Assembly: GCF_003003035.1 (NCBI RefSeq)
Contig: NZ_PVTS01000011.1
Span: 62,001-126,000 of the forward strand
DNA: 64,000 bases
Origin: Marinilabilia salmonicolor
GTDB lineage: Bacteria; Bacteroidota; Bacteroidia; Bacteroidales; Marinilabiliaceae
Direction: 5' to 3'
Notes under the pieces: generated by a model
Told to the model about the DNA's origin: nothing
The model's database searches: none
The model's input: the letters and a program-made list of their open reading frames with translations, nothing else
Program-made: the position numbers and the translations under genes
In this document: positions 34,268-43,333 of the stretch, piece after piece
Position numbering within the stretch: position 1 is the first letter of the stretch
How the letters are laid out: the number at the start of each line of letters is the position of its first letter

Positions 34268-35518
34268 ATGAAAAAACTATCCAGGTATTCATTTGGCATG
34301 GGCGATCGTTTTGCCCATCAGGCCGGATGGCAGTTGAAAACCATCATTGAAGCAGAGAAAAACGGAGTTGAAATTACTCCTGTCTGGAACAAATCGAACC
34401 GGGAACATACCACCATTGGCAGTGAACCTGCAGATACATTAAGAGCTGCAGAAGAAAGCATCAAAAAAGCCGGATACAACAAACAGTGGTATATCGATGC
34501 TGACCATGTAAATCTGGACACGGTGGATCGATTCCTAAGCACCTCAAACTTTTTTACCATTGATGTAGCTTCTTACATCGGGAAGAAAAGCGAAGCCAAA
34601 GAAGAAGAAGATTTCATGGGGGAAATGAGACAATTCATCGGCAACCTGGAAGTCCCCGGATTGAATACTGCCTTTAATATTACTGAGGAGATGTTGCGTG
34701 AGATCGCAGATCAGTATTTGTATGCCGCGCAGATGGCAGGAGAAACCTACAGGCGAATTGAAGCCGAAAAGGGTAAAGGTAATTTCATAACCGAAGTTTC
34801 CATGGATGAGGTTCCCAATGCACAGACACCGGTGGAACTGTTCTTTATTCTGGCCATGCTGGCTCATTACAATGTACCGGCGCAGACCATAGCTCCAAAA
34901 TTCACCGGACGCTTTAATAAAGGTGTAGATTATGTTGGTGACATCAATGCCTTTAACAAGGAGTATGAAGCAAATCTTATGATTATCGACTTTGCCATTC
35001 AGCAATTCGGACTTCCGGAAGAGTTAAAACTAAGTATCCATTCGGGATCCGATAAGTTTTCCATCTACCCCATCATCAAAGAACTGTCTAAAAAACACAA
35101 TAAAGGGTTCCACCTCAAAACGGCCGGAACTACCTGGCTGGAAGAAGTAATTGGTCTGGCGCTGGCCGGAGGTGAAGCATTGGTTTTTGTAAAGAATCTA
35201 TACTCCAGAGCATTAACCGATGTGGAAAAGCTTTGTGCCCCGTATGCTGATGTCATCGATATTGACGAGAACCAACTTCCCTCCGCAATGGAAGTCCAGG
35301 GCTGGACTGGCGAAGAGTTTGCCAATGCACTTAGACATATTCCGGAGCATCCGCAATACAACTCCAATCTCCGTCAGCTGGTGCATGTGGGCTATAAACT
35401 GGCCGCCGAGAGAATAGAGCAATACAACATGCTGCTGGAAAAACACGCCGATATTGTAGGACAATGTGTGTTTGAGAATCTATATGAGCGGCATGCCAAA
35501 AGGCTGTTTGTGGATTAA
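34268..35518 (+). CDS. uxaE: Tagaturonate 3-epimerase (tagaturonate/fructuronate epimerase)
   Basis: 416 residues. The opening YSFGMGDRFAHQAGWQLKTI and the internal FNITEEMLREIADQY, IAPKFTGRFNKGVDYVGD and LSIHSGSDKFSIYP match the UxaE family first described in Thermotoga. The enzyme epimerises tagaturonate to fructuronate, so galacturonate can use the SDR and UxuA instead of UxaB and UxaA, which are absent here. It is the last gene of the plus-strand locus. Just after the stop TAA comes a MITE terminus-like TTAGTGTTTGTCCATAGT. Confidence 0.9.
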   Translation: MKKLSRYSFGMGDRFAHQAGWQLKTIIEAEKNGVEITPVWNKSNREHTTIGSEPADTLRAAEESIKKAGYNKQWYIDADHVNLDTVDRFLSTSNFFTIDVASYIGKKSEAKEEEDFMGEMRQFIGNLEVPGLNTAFNITEEMLREIADQYLYAAQMAGETYRRIEAEKGKGNFITEVSMDEVPNAQTPVELFFILAMLAHYNVPAQTIAPKFTGRFNKGVDYVGDINAFNKEYEANLMIIDFAIQQFGLPEELKLSIHSGSDKFSIYPIIKELSKKHNKGFHLKTAGTTWLEEVIGLALAGGEALVFVKNLYSRALTDVEKLCAPYADVIDIDENQLPSAMEVQGWTGEEFANALRHIPEHPQYNSNLRQLVHVGYKLAAERIEQYNMLLEKHADIVGQCVFENLYERHAKRLFVD

Positions 35519-35590
35519 TTAGTGTTTGTCCATAGTTAAAAAAACGTTTTTGCAATTAGAGATTGCTTCGGGGGTTGCCCCGCAATGACA
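35519..35590. repeat. Truncated MITE end plus small palindromic repeat after uxaE
   Basis: 35519-35537 (TTAGTGTTTGTCCATAGTT) matches the terminal repeat of families 1 and 2, without the body or other end. 35559-35590 has the stem ATTGC...GCAAT around GGGGGTTGCCCC and resembles one arm set of the repeat at 40512-40597. Confidence 0.5.
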
Positions 35591-35612
35591 GTGCACCGGA
35601 TGAAAGAGAAAG

Positions 35613-35648
35613 AAAAAGGGCTGCTCCGGTTTAGGAGCAGCCCTTTTT
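35613..35648. terminator. Bidirectional terminator between uxaE and the GH43 gene
   Basis: A perfect 15-bp inverted repeat, AAAAAGGGCTGCTCC (35613-35627) and GGAGCAGCCCTTTTT (35634-35648), surrounds a 6-nt loop. The A and T tracts make it work in both directions, and it separates the converging uronate operon and pectin locus. Confidence 0.95.
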
Positions 35649-35680
35649 GCAAATTCACATATCAAAAAGCTATTTACAAA

Positions 35681-36685
35681 TCAATCATCCTGCTTCTGCA
35701 TAAAATCAGGAAAGCCACTTTTCGTCCACTCTACAACGCGTGCACGTGTTGCTCTGTTTGGATCGTCAAGGGCCTCTCCTTCTATTTCTTTATAGTCGCG
35801 GGCATGATAAATCATTACTACCGTCTCACCATCTTCTGCCACAGTAAAAGAGTTATGTCCGGGGCCATACCTGTCAAACTCAGGGTTTGAGTAAAAAACA
35901 GGACCTGCGGATTTATGCCAGTTATTCACATCCAGCAAATCGGCATCCTCATCAATCCATAAAAGTCCCATGCAGTAATTATGATTGGTTGCGCTGGCAG
36001 AATAAGAAACGAAAATACGCCCGTCTTTTTTAATAACTGCCGGCCCTTCATTCACATTGTATTTTACCCTTTCCCAGCTATACTCGGGTTTGGTGATAAC
36101 AACCTCTTTCCCGCTAAGAGTAGTAGGGTCTTTCATTTCGGAGAGAACCAGTCCGGTACCATGTCCCTCATCCAAAACATTCTGGGCCCAAATCATATAA
36201 AGTTTGCCGTTGTGCTCAAAAGTGGTTGCATCCAGTGAGAAAGAGTCGTGCTCAGTCATTATCCGGCCTTCCTCTTTCCATTCTCCCTCCAGGGCATCAT
36301 CAGCCTCATTGGAGAGGGCATACATTCTTATATTCCAAATGTCCTCTGACTCGCCAGCTGCAAAATAGATGTACCATTTACCATCGATCCTATGAAGTTC
36401 GGGAGCCCAAATGTGACTGGCCATTACACCTGTTTCATGTTTTCGCCAAACGGTTTTTTCTTCCGCATCCTTGAGCCCGTTGATACTTTGGGCTTTCCTG
36501 ATGACAATGCGGTCGTACTCCGGAACAGTGGCAATCAGGTAATAGGTGCCATCATCTGTTTTATACACCCAGGGATCGGCACGTTGCTCTGCGATAGGAT
36601 TATCGTATTCAATCTTTTGTGCTAAAACAGAGGAGGAAAAGACCAAGGTCATTATTACCACCAGAAAAAAACTAAACGATCTCAT
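35681..36685 (-). CDS. GH43 family glycoside hydrolase (arabinan or xylan-type exo-enzyme)
   Basis: 334 residues with a signal peptide (cleavage near VLAQ). The five-bladed propeller signature residues are Asp37 (RADPWVYK, general base), Asp152 (FSLDATTF, pKa modulator) and Glu213 (VNEGPAV, general acid), with SHIWAPELH and GPGHNSFT between and after. GH43 enzymes release L-arabinose or xylose; arabinan side chains of pectin are the likely target here. It is the last gene of the minus-strand locus, followed by the bidirectional terminator, and has its own 473-bp upstream gap. Confidence 0.9.
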   Translation of the reverse strand: MRSFSFFLVVIMTLVFSSSVLAQKIEYDNPIAEQRADPWVYKTDDGTYYLIATVPEYDRIVIRKAQSINGLKDAEEKTVWRKHETGVMASHIWAPELHRIDGKWYIYFAAGESEDIWNIRMYALSNEADDALEGEWKEEGRIMTEHDSFSLDATTFEHNGKLYMIWAQNVLDEGHGTGLVLSEMKDPTTLSGKEVVITKPEYSWERVKYNVNEGPAVIKKDGRIFVSYSASATNHNYCMGLLWIDEDADLLDVNNWHKSAGPVFYSNPEFDRYGPGHNSFTVAEDGETVVMIYHARDYKEIEGEALDDPNRATRARVVEWTKSGFPDFMQKQDD

Positions 36686-37073
36686 ATAATTTCATTTTGA
36701 TATAAAGATTACCGGAAGGATATAATTGCTTCAAAGCCGGATATTCTCTATAATTAGTTAATACTTTCATTGCGCTATCCTGTCTGTCCCTTTTAAGGTC
36801 TGTGATAGCCATATGCAAGTTTAACTCCGGATGATTTCAAACATGAGGACTTTAGTTTTTTTTAGGGGGATAAATGTTTCCAACTATTAAAATAAAAATA
36901 TTCATTTTTTCCTAATCAGCCGTCTCAGCACAATAACAATCTAATAACCAAACCATTGATTCCAAAACCTCAAAAAGCCCGGAATGAAAAAGAATTTTTC
37001 AACCCTGATGATTTCTAATTTATGAAAACCACTAAATAGAGGATTATATGGTATCAAAATTCAGATAACAAAA
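36686..37073. other. Non-coding leader upstream of the GH43 gene
   Basis: AT-rich sequence between the GH43 start and the terminator of the GH28 operon. It should hold the GH43 promoter. TGTTTCCAACTATTAAAA at about 36869-36886 weakly resembles part of the box found upstream of both susC genes (TGTTTCAAATTGTTAAC). Nothing else was seen. Confidence 0.35.
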
Positions 37074-37107
37074 TAAGGTCTGTTCAGAGACTTCCGTACA
37101 GACCTTA
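37074..37107 (-). terminator. Rho-independent terminator after the GH28 gene
   Basis: The perfect 10-bp inverted repeat TAAGGTCTGT (37074-37083) and ACAGACCTTA (37098-37107) is followed on the minus strand by a T-rich stretch (complement of AACAAAA). It lies about 50 bp after the GH28 stop and probably ends the susC1-to-GH28 transcript. Confidence 0.8.
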
Positions 37108-37158
37108 GTGAAAAATAAATATTTACCATCAATGCCCGGTTGAAAAAACCAACATTCA

Positions 37159-38532
37159 TCATTTTGCCCACGAGGGAGGTCCTGCCTGTCCGCCAATAGA
37201 GACATCCTCCATTATAACATTCCGGGCATCGCGCAAATCTATTGCTACATCAGCTTTTTCGATGGTCACATTACTGAAATAGATATCATGCACTTTCAAT
37301 TCAGGAAAACCATGAACCACAATTCCTGCAGCCGACGCTTCCCGGGAGTAAACATTATTCACATATATATCATGAATATGTGTAACATGCCCCTCACCCT
37401 CCTGGTGGTAAAACGAAGTAATGAAAAAAGCATCCTCCACATCCTGAAGTTCAACATTGTTAAAATGAATATTTGATATTTCTCCTCCTCTGTCGGGATT
37501 TGATTTCACATACAAACCACGTTTAAGATAACCTGAAGCATCACAACTATCCACATAAATACTATGAACGCCTGACGACATCTCACTCCCTATGACGAGT
37601 CCGTGAAGCCCTTTCAAGCGGCAGTTGCGTACCACAATATTGTGCGATGGCATTTTCATCTCGCGTCCTTCTCGATCACGACCGGCTTTGATCACCACAT
37701 TGTCGTCTCCATTGTCAAAGTCAATATCTTCAATCAATACATTTTTGGTGTACTCCAGATCTATCCCATCGTTGTTCTTATTGTGTGCATCATAACTCAT
37801 ACCCCGCAACGTTGCATTTTCACATTTCAACAGATGCACACACCAAAAGGGCGCGTCTTCAATTCGTACATCCTCTATGAGAATATTCCGGCAGTTGTAA
37901 AACTGAACCAGGTGAGGACGTAAATAATGTCCTTTGCCAAAAATTCGCTCTTCAAGGGGAACTGCATCGTTATTCATTTTACGTGACAACATCTGACTCT
38001 CCTTTTGGATTTCTTTCCAGTTTTGCCAGGTATCAGAAGCCTCGCCATCAATAACCCCCTTACCGGTTATGGCTACATTGGTAAGGTCTTTTCCGTAAAT
38101 AAACGGACTGTAATTATAAAGCAGCGTTCCTTCCCAGCTGGTTTCCACAACGGGCAGATAATATTCGGGGTTGGAAGCAAACTTAAGTACCGCTCCTTCT
38201 TCAATTCTAAGATTGATATTGCTAACAAAATGAATGGGGCCATTGAGATAATACATTCCCGGAGGTACCACGATAACTCCCCCTCCGGTATTTTTGACGG
38301 CAGCCATGGCTTTATCAAACGCTGGTTTGCTATCAAAAGAGGAATCATTTGCCAAAGCACCAAAATCATTAATCACAAGAACATTATCCGGGAAATCAGG
38401 AATACTGATTTGTCCCAAAATCTCTTCCTTACTATCGAATTGGGATTGTTGCGGAGAATTCGAGAGCGAACATCCCGCCAGGATAATAAAAATCACCGCG
38501 ACATACCCCCATTTATGCTGTCTGATCCACAT
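37159..38532 (-). CDS. GH28 family polygalacturonase-like lipoprotein
   Basis: 457 residues; lipoprotein signal with Cys21 (FIILAGC). Right-handed beta-helix with all GH28 active-site motifs: Asn253-Asn254-Asp255 (NNDGIDLE), Asp276-Asp277 (GDDNVV), His310 (GLHGLVIGSE) and Arg338...Lys343 (RGLYVKSN). It hydrolyses alpha-1,4 galacturonosyl or rhamnogalacturonan linkages; exo or endo action cannot be told. It follows the DUF4861 gene by 38 bp in the susC1 operon. Confidence 0.92.
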   Translation of the reverse strand: MWIRQHKWGYVAVIFIILAGCSLSNSPQQSQFDSKEEILGQISIPDFPDNVLVINDFGALANDSSFDSKPAFDKAMAAVKNTGGGVIVVPPGMYYLNGPIHFVSNINLRIEEGAVLKFASNPEYYLPVVETSWEGTLLYNYSPFIYGKDLTNVAITGKGVIDGEASDTWQNWKEIQKESQMLSRKMNNDAVPLEERIFGKGHYLRPHLVQFYNCRNILIEDVRIEDAPFWCVHLLKCENATLRGMSYDAHNKNNDGIDLEYTKNVLIEDIDFDNGDDNVVIKAGRDREGREMKMPSHNIVVRNCRLKGLHGLVIGSEMSSGVHSIYVDSCDASGYLKRGLYVKSNPDRGGEISNIHFNNVELQDVEDAFFITSFYHQEGEGHVTHIHDIYVNNVYSREASAAGIVVHGFPELKVHDIYFSNVTIEKADVAIDLRDARNVIMEDVSIGGQAGPPSWAK

Positions 38533-38570
38533 AGTTATTGTTTAAATATTTTTACCGGTCATTTCACAAA

Positions 38571-39443
38571 TCATTTAGTCAACCCAAGCCCTTCAATATA
38601 TCTGACAAATGATTCCAGACTGTTAATTTCTTCTTCTTTTTCACAGGCTGAAGTTACCCACAGAGAAAGATACTTTGTTGGCTCTGACACCAATTCAAAC
38701 TGCTTCTCTTCCTTGGTAATACTCGCAAAATCATCAGGATTAAACAATACAGCTCCGCCAATATTCAATTGAACTGCCGCCACATCTTCGGGATGGATGC
38801 CCCATGTACAAATAAAATTATCAGACTGTCTGACTTCTGTTTTATCATGATAATTGATGCCCGTCAGAAAATAAACCGGATTACTGCTCAATGCAAAAGC
38901 CTCGACCTTGGCCTCCCGATGTCCGGAGAAAACGGTAACCCGCACCAACACATCAATGGTATCTCCCATATAAGGAATTCCTTCAGACAGCACTTCCATA
39001 TAGGAGATTCCGGCTTCTTTTTTTACGCGGGCTGTTCTCTTAGTGACAGGATCCAGGAACATCTCTTCTTTGGTCTCCGGATTCCATAATCGAACACCTC
39101 CCATACCAACAGTGGAACCTACTTTGTACTGATCAGCCCCCAAGCCCTCATTCTGCTGCTCTTCTGTAGGATACCACCCTGCTTCTGCCAGTTCAAGTCC
39201 GGGACGCGTTTTATTATACACATCCACCGCCACTTTATGATCAAAATAGAGCCTTAACCCCATCCATTCATTTTCTATGGCAGGACCATGATGTTCCAGT
39301 TTTTTGTAGAGATCGCCTGTTTCCGAAGAAATTTCTGTTTTTTGTTCGTCTGTATCCTTCCATTTAAGACTGATGTCGGTTTTGTTTTGAGAATAACTAC
39401 AGATTGTAACAAAAGTCAGTAGAACAATAAGTATTGATTTCAT
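38571..39443 (-). CDS. DUF4861 family secreted protein, short paralogue
   Basis: 290 residues with a cleavable signal (MKSILIVLLTFVTICSYSQ). Shared themes with the larger copy at 14375 include a beta-rich body, GPAIENEWMGLRLYFDHKVAVD, GVRLWNPETKEEMFLDP, and an ending FVRYIEGLGL. It lacks the N-terminal 100 residues of the larger copy. It sits between the CE12 esterase and GH28, within a pectin-degrading operon. The reaction is not established to my knowledge, but recurrence beside pectin enzymes suggests a carbohydrate-active role. Its start codon lies at the edge of a dispersed repeat. Confidence 0.72.
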   Translation of the reverse strand: MKSILIVLLTFVTICSYSQNKTDISLKWKDTDEQKTEISSETGDLYKKLEHHGPAIENEWMGLRLYFDHKVAVDVYNKTRPGLELAEAGWYPTEEQQNEGLGADQYKVGSTVGMGGVRLWNPETKEEMFLDPVTKRTARVKKEAGISYMEVLSEGIPYMGDTIDVLVRVTVFSGHREAKVEAFALSSNPVYFLTGINYHDKTEVRQSDNFICTWGIHPEDVAAVQLNIGGAVLFNPDDFASITKEEKQFELVSEPTKYLSLWVTSACEKEEEINSLESFVRYIEGLGLTK

Positions 39444-39537
39444 CCGTATAAAATTAATTTTTCAAGGCCGGATGGAACTCGCATGCAAGGAATTTATACA
39501 TTGTCTTTTGTGACACCCCTTGCCATGCTCGTTTCAT
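39441..39537 (+). repeat. Dispersed repeat R4, copy 1
   Basis: About 97 bp from CATCCGTATAAAATTAATTT through GGATGGAACTCGCATGCAAG to TTGCCATGCTCGTTTCAT. Related copies are at 39568-39633, 52063-52160 (inverted) and 63783-63875 (inverted). Confidence 0.7.
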
Positions 39538-39567
39538 CAGTAAATAATTAAACTAAGTTATTGGTCT

Positions 39568-39633
39568 GATGGAACTCGCATGGAAGAACTTATACATATT
39601 CTCTTGTGCCAATAGTTGCCATGCTCGTTTCAT
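39568..39633 (+). repeat. Dispersed repeat R4, copy 2
   Basis: A 66-bp tandem partner of copy 1: GATGGAACTCGCATGGAAG, TATACATATTCTCTTGTG, then GTTGCCATGCTCGTTTCAT. It lacks the left third of copy 1. Confidence 0.7.
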
Positions 39634-39696
39634 ATCACTAGTATTTTATTGGAAGTATTCATCACATAATAAAGCTCTTACATGCGGAAAACATTA

Positions 39697-40431
39697 TTAT
39701 TTCAAGGCTTCTGCCAGGGGAAATTGCATCCTTTTTAATTCCTCAACCACAAGACTCGCCATTTTCCGGGCTCCTGCAGGAGAAAAATGAGTGTCGTCTT
39801 TTTCCCCTTTTGGGTAATTGGGATGTCCCGCTTCTACCCATAAATACAATTCCTTAGAGAGGGAATCTCCTTTTTCACTCACCAATTCAGCGCTCAATGC
39901 GCGATGATCGATAACGGGGACATTCATTTCCTCAGCGACCTCTTTGGTGGCATCCGGATAATTTCCATGTGTGGGTATCAATATTCCGTTTTCATCGAAT
40001 TTTCGACGAACCACAGAGGTCATCAAAACAGGGAAAGCCTCTCTTTGCCTAACATCCGTAACAAATCTTCTGAGATGATTCTTAAATTCCGGAAGGGTAG
40101 AGTATCTATCCCCTTTTGATGGACTTTCATCGTTATGACCGAACTGAATAAACACATAACTACCCGGAGTGATCCTCCCCATTAAGGAATCCCATCGTCC
40201 TTCATAAATGAAACTTTTGGAGCTTCGCCCGTTTTTTGCATGGTTTTCAAACTTAACTTTAGCAGAATCAAAAAATTCAGGAAAAACCTGTCCCCATCCG
40301 GTCTCCGGAAAAGCATCAGGTTTCTTATCGGCCATTGTGGAATCTCCGGCAAGGTAAACGTTAAAAACAGTAGGATTGGAACATCCGGTTATTAATAAAA
40401 TCAGTATAAAAAGGAAAAAAGATCGTTTCAT
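39697..40431 (-). CDS. CE12-type rhamnogalacturonan/pectin acetylesterase (SGNH hydrolase)
   Basis: About 244 residues from ATG at 40431 with a lipoprotein signal (FILILLITGC). SGNH blocks are LAGDSTMAD (nucleophile Ser), NHAKNGRSSKSF (oxyanion Gly and Asn), IQFGHNDESP (Asn) and DDTHFSPAGA (catalytic Asp and His). This pattern is typical of carbohydrate esterase family 12, which removes acetyl groups from rhamnogalacturonan or homogalacturonan so lyases can act. It is located between a PL1 lyase and the DUF4861 gene, in keeping with pectin deacetylation at the cell envelope. Confidence 0.9.
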   Translation of the reverse strand: MKRSFFLFILILLITGCSNPTVFNVYLAGDSTMADKKPDAFPETGWGQVFPEFFDSAKVKFENHAKNGRSSKSFIYEGRWDSLMGRITPGSYVFIQFGHNDESPSKGDRYSTLPEFKNHLRRFVTDVRQREAFPVLMTSVVRRKFDENGILIPTHGNYPDATKEVAEEMNVPVIDHRALSAELVSEKGDSLSKELYLWVEAGHPNYPKGEKDDTHFSPAGARKMASLVVEELKRMQFPLAEALK

Positions 40432-40511
40432 GGATAAAAAAATTATGACAACCAATTTGCAATACTCTGGTAAATCTTATTGACTATCATTGGTGACCGG
40501 TTAAAAACATG

Positions 40512-40597
40512 AGATTGCTTCACTACGCTCGCAATGACCGGACCTTGCAGTATATTAAGGGTTTGCAGAGGGCATTGCGAGCAGAGCGAAGCAATCT
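40512..40597. repeat. Long-arm palindromic repeat (ATTGCTTC...GCAATGAC type)
   Basis: The 25-bp arms AGATTGCTTCACTACGCTCG+CAATG (40512-40536) and CATTG+CGAGCAGAGCGAAGCAATCT (40573-40597) are imperfect inverted repeats around a 36-bp spacer. Fragments of the same type occur near 35560 and 52040. Similar sequences are scattered in many bacterial genomes. Confidence 0.75.
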
Positions 40598-40647
40598 TCT
40601 TTCATTGTAATGGTTTTTTCCGGACAATAGTGATGGACTGTAAAAAA

Positions 40648-41985
40648 CTATTCGACCAGACTATTGAACCAAATCTCTATGTTGACATAATCATCAGAGA
40701 TTGATTTTAAAGCTGCGTCTTGCGGATTATTCGGATCCAACCCGTTTACTTCTTCCCAGGCATCCGGCATTCCGTCATTGTCTGAGTCCTTAGGATATTC
40801 TTCGGATTTCAGTTCGGGCCAACCGCCAACATCGGTCTGTGAATCGATTATTCCATTTTCTCCGTATGTAAAAGTTCCCTGCTGAACCTCTTCCATTATC
40901 CTGCGATCCACAGCATCTCGGTTCAGAGAAGCTCCGGCATGTAGAACAACCGCTTTAAAGGCATCTTCGGCACTAAGCGGAGTATAATCGGAGATTTGGT
41001 GAGGTTCCGAAACAAAAACAGAATCAGCCGGAAAATCGTCGATGTCTATCCCAAGAACATTGTTCTCAGTAATCTCAGCATTTTCGTGCATCACATTACC
41101 GGAAATATAATAATTGCTGAAGGGCTGATATGGCTCCAAAAACTCCTTTGATGCACTCTTTGACGTTGCCGGACCCGGTTTAAAATAATTATTCACAATG
41201 TTATAGTTCCCATCCTCACCGGCATACATACATTTCGACTTCCAGTTGTAAACTACATTATTTACCAGTTCGGCTCTTTCCAACTTAGGTTGTTTATGAT
41301 ATCTGCTTCCATGCAATCTGGGGTTGCGACTGATATGATGCACCATAAGATTACCAATAAAAGAAGCTGTTTTTCCACCCCAGATGCCACCATAACCGTG
41401 ATCCCCTTTGTGGTGAACAGAAGAATTCATACTCTCACTGATAATACACCATTGCAGCGTTGAGTTTTCATTATCGTAAATGGAACAAACCTCATCGTTC
41501 CCCCAACTAAAGCTGCAGTGATCCACTATTACATTGCGGTTTCGCATGGATGTGAAGGCATCAACCTCATCTCCGGACTCATCTCCCGAACGAACTCTGA
41601 TGTAACGAATAATAACATTATCATCTTTGACTTTTACAGGATAACCTGTTAAACATATTCCATCCCCCGGAGCTGTTTGTCCTGCAATGGTTAAGTTACC
41701 ATTGTTAATATCAAGTGGACTCTTCAAATTAATATTACCGGACACTTTAAAAACCACAATCCTCGGACCATGCTTCCGAACAGCTTCACGAAGGCTGCCC
41801 GGTCCCTCATCATTCAGATTGGTTACCATTACTATTTCCCCTCCACGACCACCTGTAGTATATTTCCCCGCGCCAAGAGCTCCGGGGAAAGCAAGTGTGG
41901 ATTCATCAGACTTTTGCTGAGAACAGGCCCATCCGGAAATCATCAACAGGAGGAGTGTTCCTACGACCTTTATTCTTTGGATCAT
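40648..41985 (-). CDS. PL1 family pectate lyase
   Basis: 445 residues; lipoprotein signal with Cys21 (LMISGWAC). Parallel beta-helix lyase with N-terminal AFPGALGAGKYTTGGRGGE, GSLREAVRKHGPRIVVF, the calcium/substrate segment VIVDHCSFSWGNDE and the catalytic RNPRLHG. It cleaves de-esterified homogalacturonan by beta-elimination. The C-terminal DSDNDGMPDAWEEVNGLDP looks like a calcium-binding thrombospondin-type-3 repeat. Found between GH105 and CE12 genes. Confidence 0.93.
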   Translation of the reverse strand: MIQRIKVVGTLLLLMISGWACSQQKSDESTLAFPGALGAGKYTTGGRGGEIVMVTNLNDEGPGSLREAVRKHGPRIVVFKVSGNINLKSPLDINNGNLTIAGQTAPGDGICLTGYPVKVKDDNVIIRYIRVRSGDESGDEVDAFTSMRNRNVIVDHCSFSWGNDEVCSIYDNENSTLQWCIISESMNSSVHHKGDHGYGGIWGGKTASFIGNLMVHHISRNPRLHGSRYHKQPKLERAELVNNVVYNWKSKCMYAGEDGNYNIVNNYFKPGPATSKSASKEFLEPYQPFSNYYISGNVMHENAEITENNVLGIDIDDFPADSVFVSEPHQISDYTPLSAEDAFKAVVLHAGASLNRDAVDRRIMEEVQQGTFTYGENGIIDSQTDVGGWPELKSEEYPKDSDNDGMPDAWEEVNGLDPNNPQDAALKSISDDYVNIEIWFNSLVE

Positions 41986-42042
41986 TTATGCCTTTTTTTA
42001 TTATCAACACGTTAAATGTATTCTTCACCCATTGCATCGGAG

Positions 42043-43221
42043 TTATCTGTTTAACTCAATGGCAGCAAGAATAAATGGGCCAACCCCTTTGGGGTCATTA
42101 TCCACCTGAGTTTCGCTAATGTAATACTCATAAGTACCATCGCGATATGGATTACCTCCCAGCCCACAGGCTCCACAAATATGATGCATAGTAACAAGTC
42201 CTTTATCATCAACTGTGATCAGATGCTCCAATATGCCATCAAAAATATTGTTGGCTGTTTTAAGGTAAGATTTATCCAGGTAGCCTTTACGGGCTCCTTT
42301 AGCAAAAGCGTAAGCAAACATCGAGCTACCGGAGCCTTCAATGTAATTTCCCTCACGACCGCCCATATCAAGAACCTGGTACCAAAGTCCTGTTTCTTCA
42401 TCCTGAACTTTCATCAGAGCATCGGCTGTATTCTGAAAAACCGTAATAATAGAATCCCGTTTGGGATGATCTTCAGGGAAATAATCCAGCACATCCACAA
42501 TGGCCATCATATACCATCCCATAGCACGACTCCAGAAATGCGGAGAGCGGCCAGTCTCAGGATCGGCCCAACGTTGCTCTTTACTTTCGTCCCAGGCATG
42601 ATACATCAGTCCGGTCTCCTCGTCGTGTGTCACTTCGTAAGTCAAAAGAATTTCGTGAGCAACCTCATCAAACCATTCAGGAGCATTAAACTCCCGGGCA
42701 TACTGTGCTAGAAATGGTGTAGCCATATACACACCATCGAGCCAGATCTGCCATGGATAGATCTTTTTATGCCAATATCCGCCACTTTTTGTTTTGGGAT
42801 GATTGCGCATCTGTTCCACATGCATCTCAATAGCCTTGCGGTATTTTGCGTCTCCTTTTCGCTTGTAAACAGTAATAATATTCTTGGCCGGATTAATTCT
42901 GTCTATATTGTAATCAGTAGGGTCATACTTTCTTACGTCGCCGGACTCAGTAACAAAATAGTCAACATAATCCTCCATGTACTGGGAGTAGATTGAATCC
43001 ACATGTCCCAATTTGTCTATTGCCTGTCCCACCATAGCAATATCGTATTGCCACTTTATTTTATCGGGATTCAGATAATTGACCAGACTGTCGTGACGCT
43101 CAATCACCGAGTTGGCCATTTTTACGGACCATTTCTGGTTTTCTTCGGCAGGTTTTTCTTGCTTACATCCCGCTGAAGAAAGGAGCCCCACGATGGCCAC
43201 TATGTATATTAGAATCTTCAT
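42043..43221 (-). CDS. GH105 unsaturated rhamnogalacturonyl/galacturonyl hydrolase
   Basis: 392 residues; lipoprotein signal with Cys19 (GLLSSAGC). The (alpha/alpha)6-barrel motifs IYPWQIWLDGVYMATPF (catalytic Asp162, equivalent to Asp143 of YteR), FWSRAMGWYMMAIVDVL and GSGSSMFAYAFAKG are intact. The enzyme removes the 4,5-unsaturated uronic acid left by pectate lyases; the released sugar rearranges spontaneously to the KduI substrate. This gene therefore links the lyases here with kduI and kduD at 15600-17350. Confidence 0.93.
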   Translation of the reverse strand: MKILIYIVAIVGLLSSAGCKQEKPAEENQKWSVKMANSVIERHDSLVNYLNPDKIKWQYDIAMVGQAIDKLGHVDSIYSQYMEDYVDYFVTESGDVRKYDPTDYNIDRINPAKNIITVYKRKGDAKYRKAIEMHVEQMRNHPKTKSGGYWHKKIYPWQIWLDGVYMATPFLAQYAREFNAPEWFDEVAHEILLTYEVTHDEETGLMYHAWDESKEQRWADPETGRSPHFWSRAMGWYMMAIVDVLDYFPEDHPKRDSIITVFQNTADALMKVQDEETGLWYQVLDMGGREGNYIEGSGSSMFAYAFAKGARKGYLDKSYLKTANNIFDGILEHLITVDDKGLVTMHHICGACGLGGNPYRDGTYEYYISETQVDNDPKGVGPFILAAIELNR

Positions 43222-43333
43222 GATTTAATTTTTTGATGTATTAATAATAATTGCCTCTTTCCCGAACTTATTTATCTCCGGAACGCCTGTCAATAAGTCT
43301 GAATCTGCACAAGCAAAAACAAGATACAGAAAA

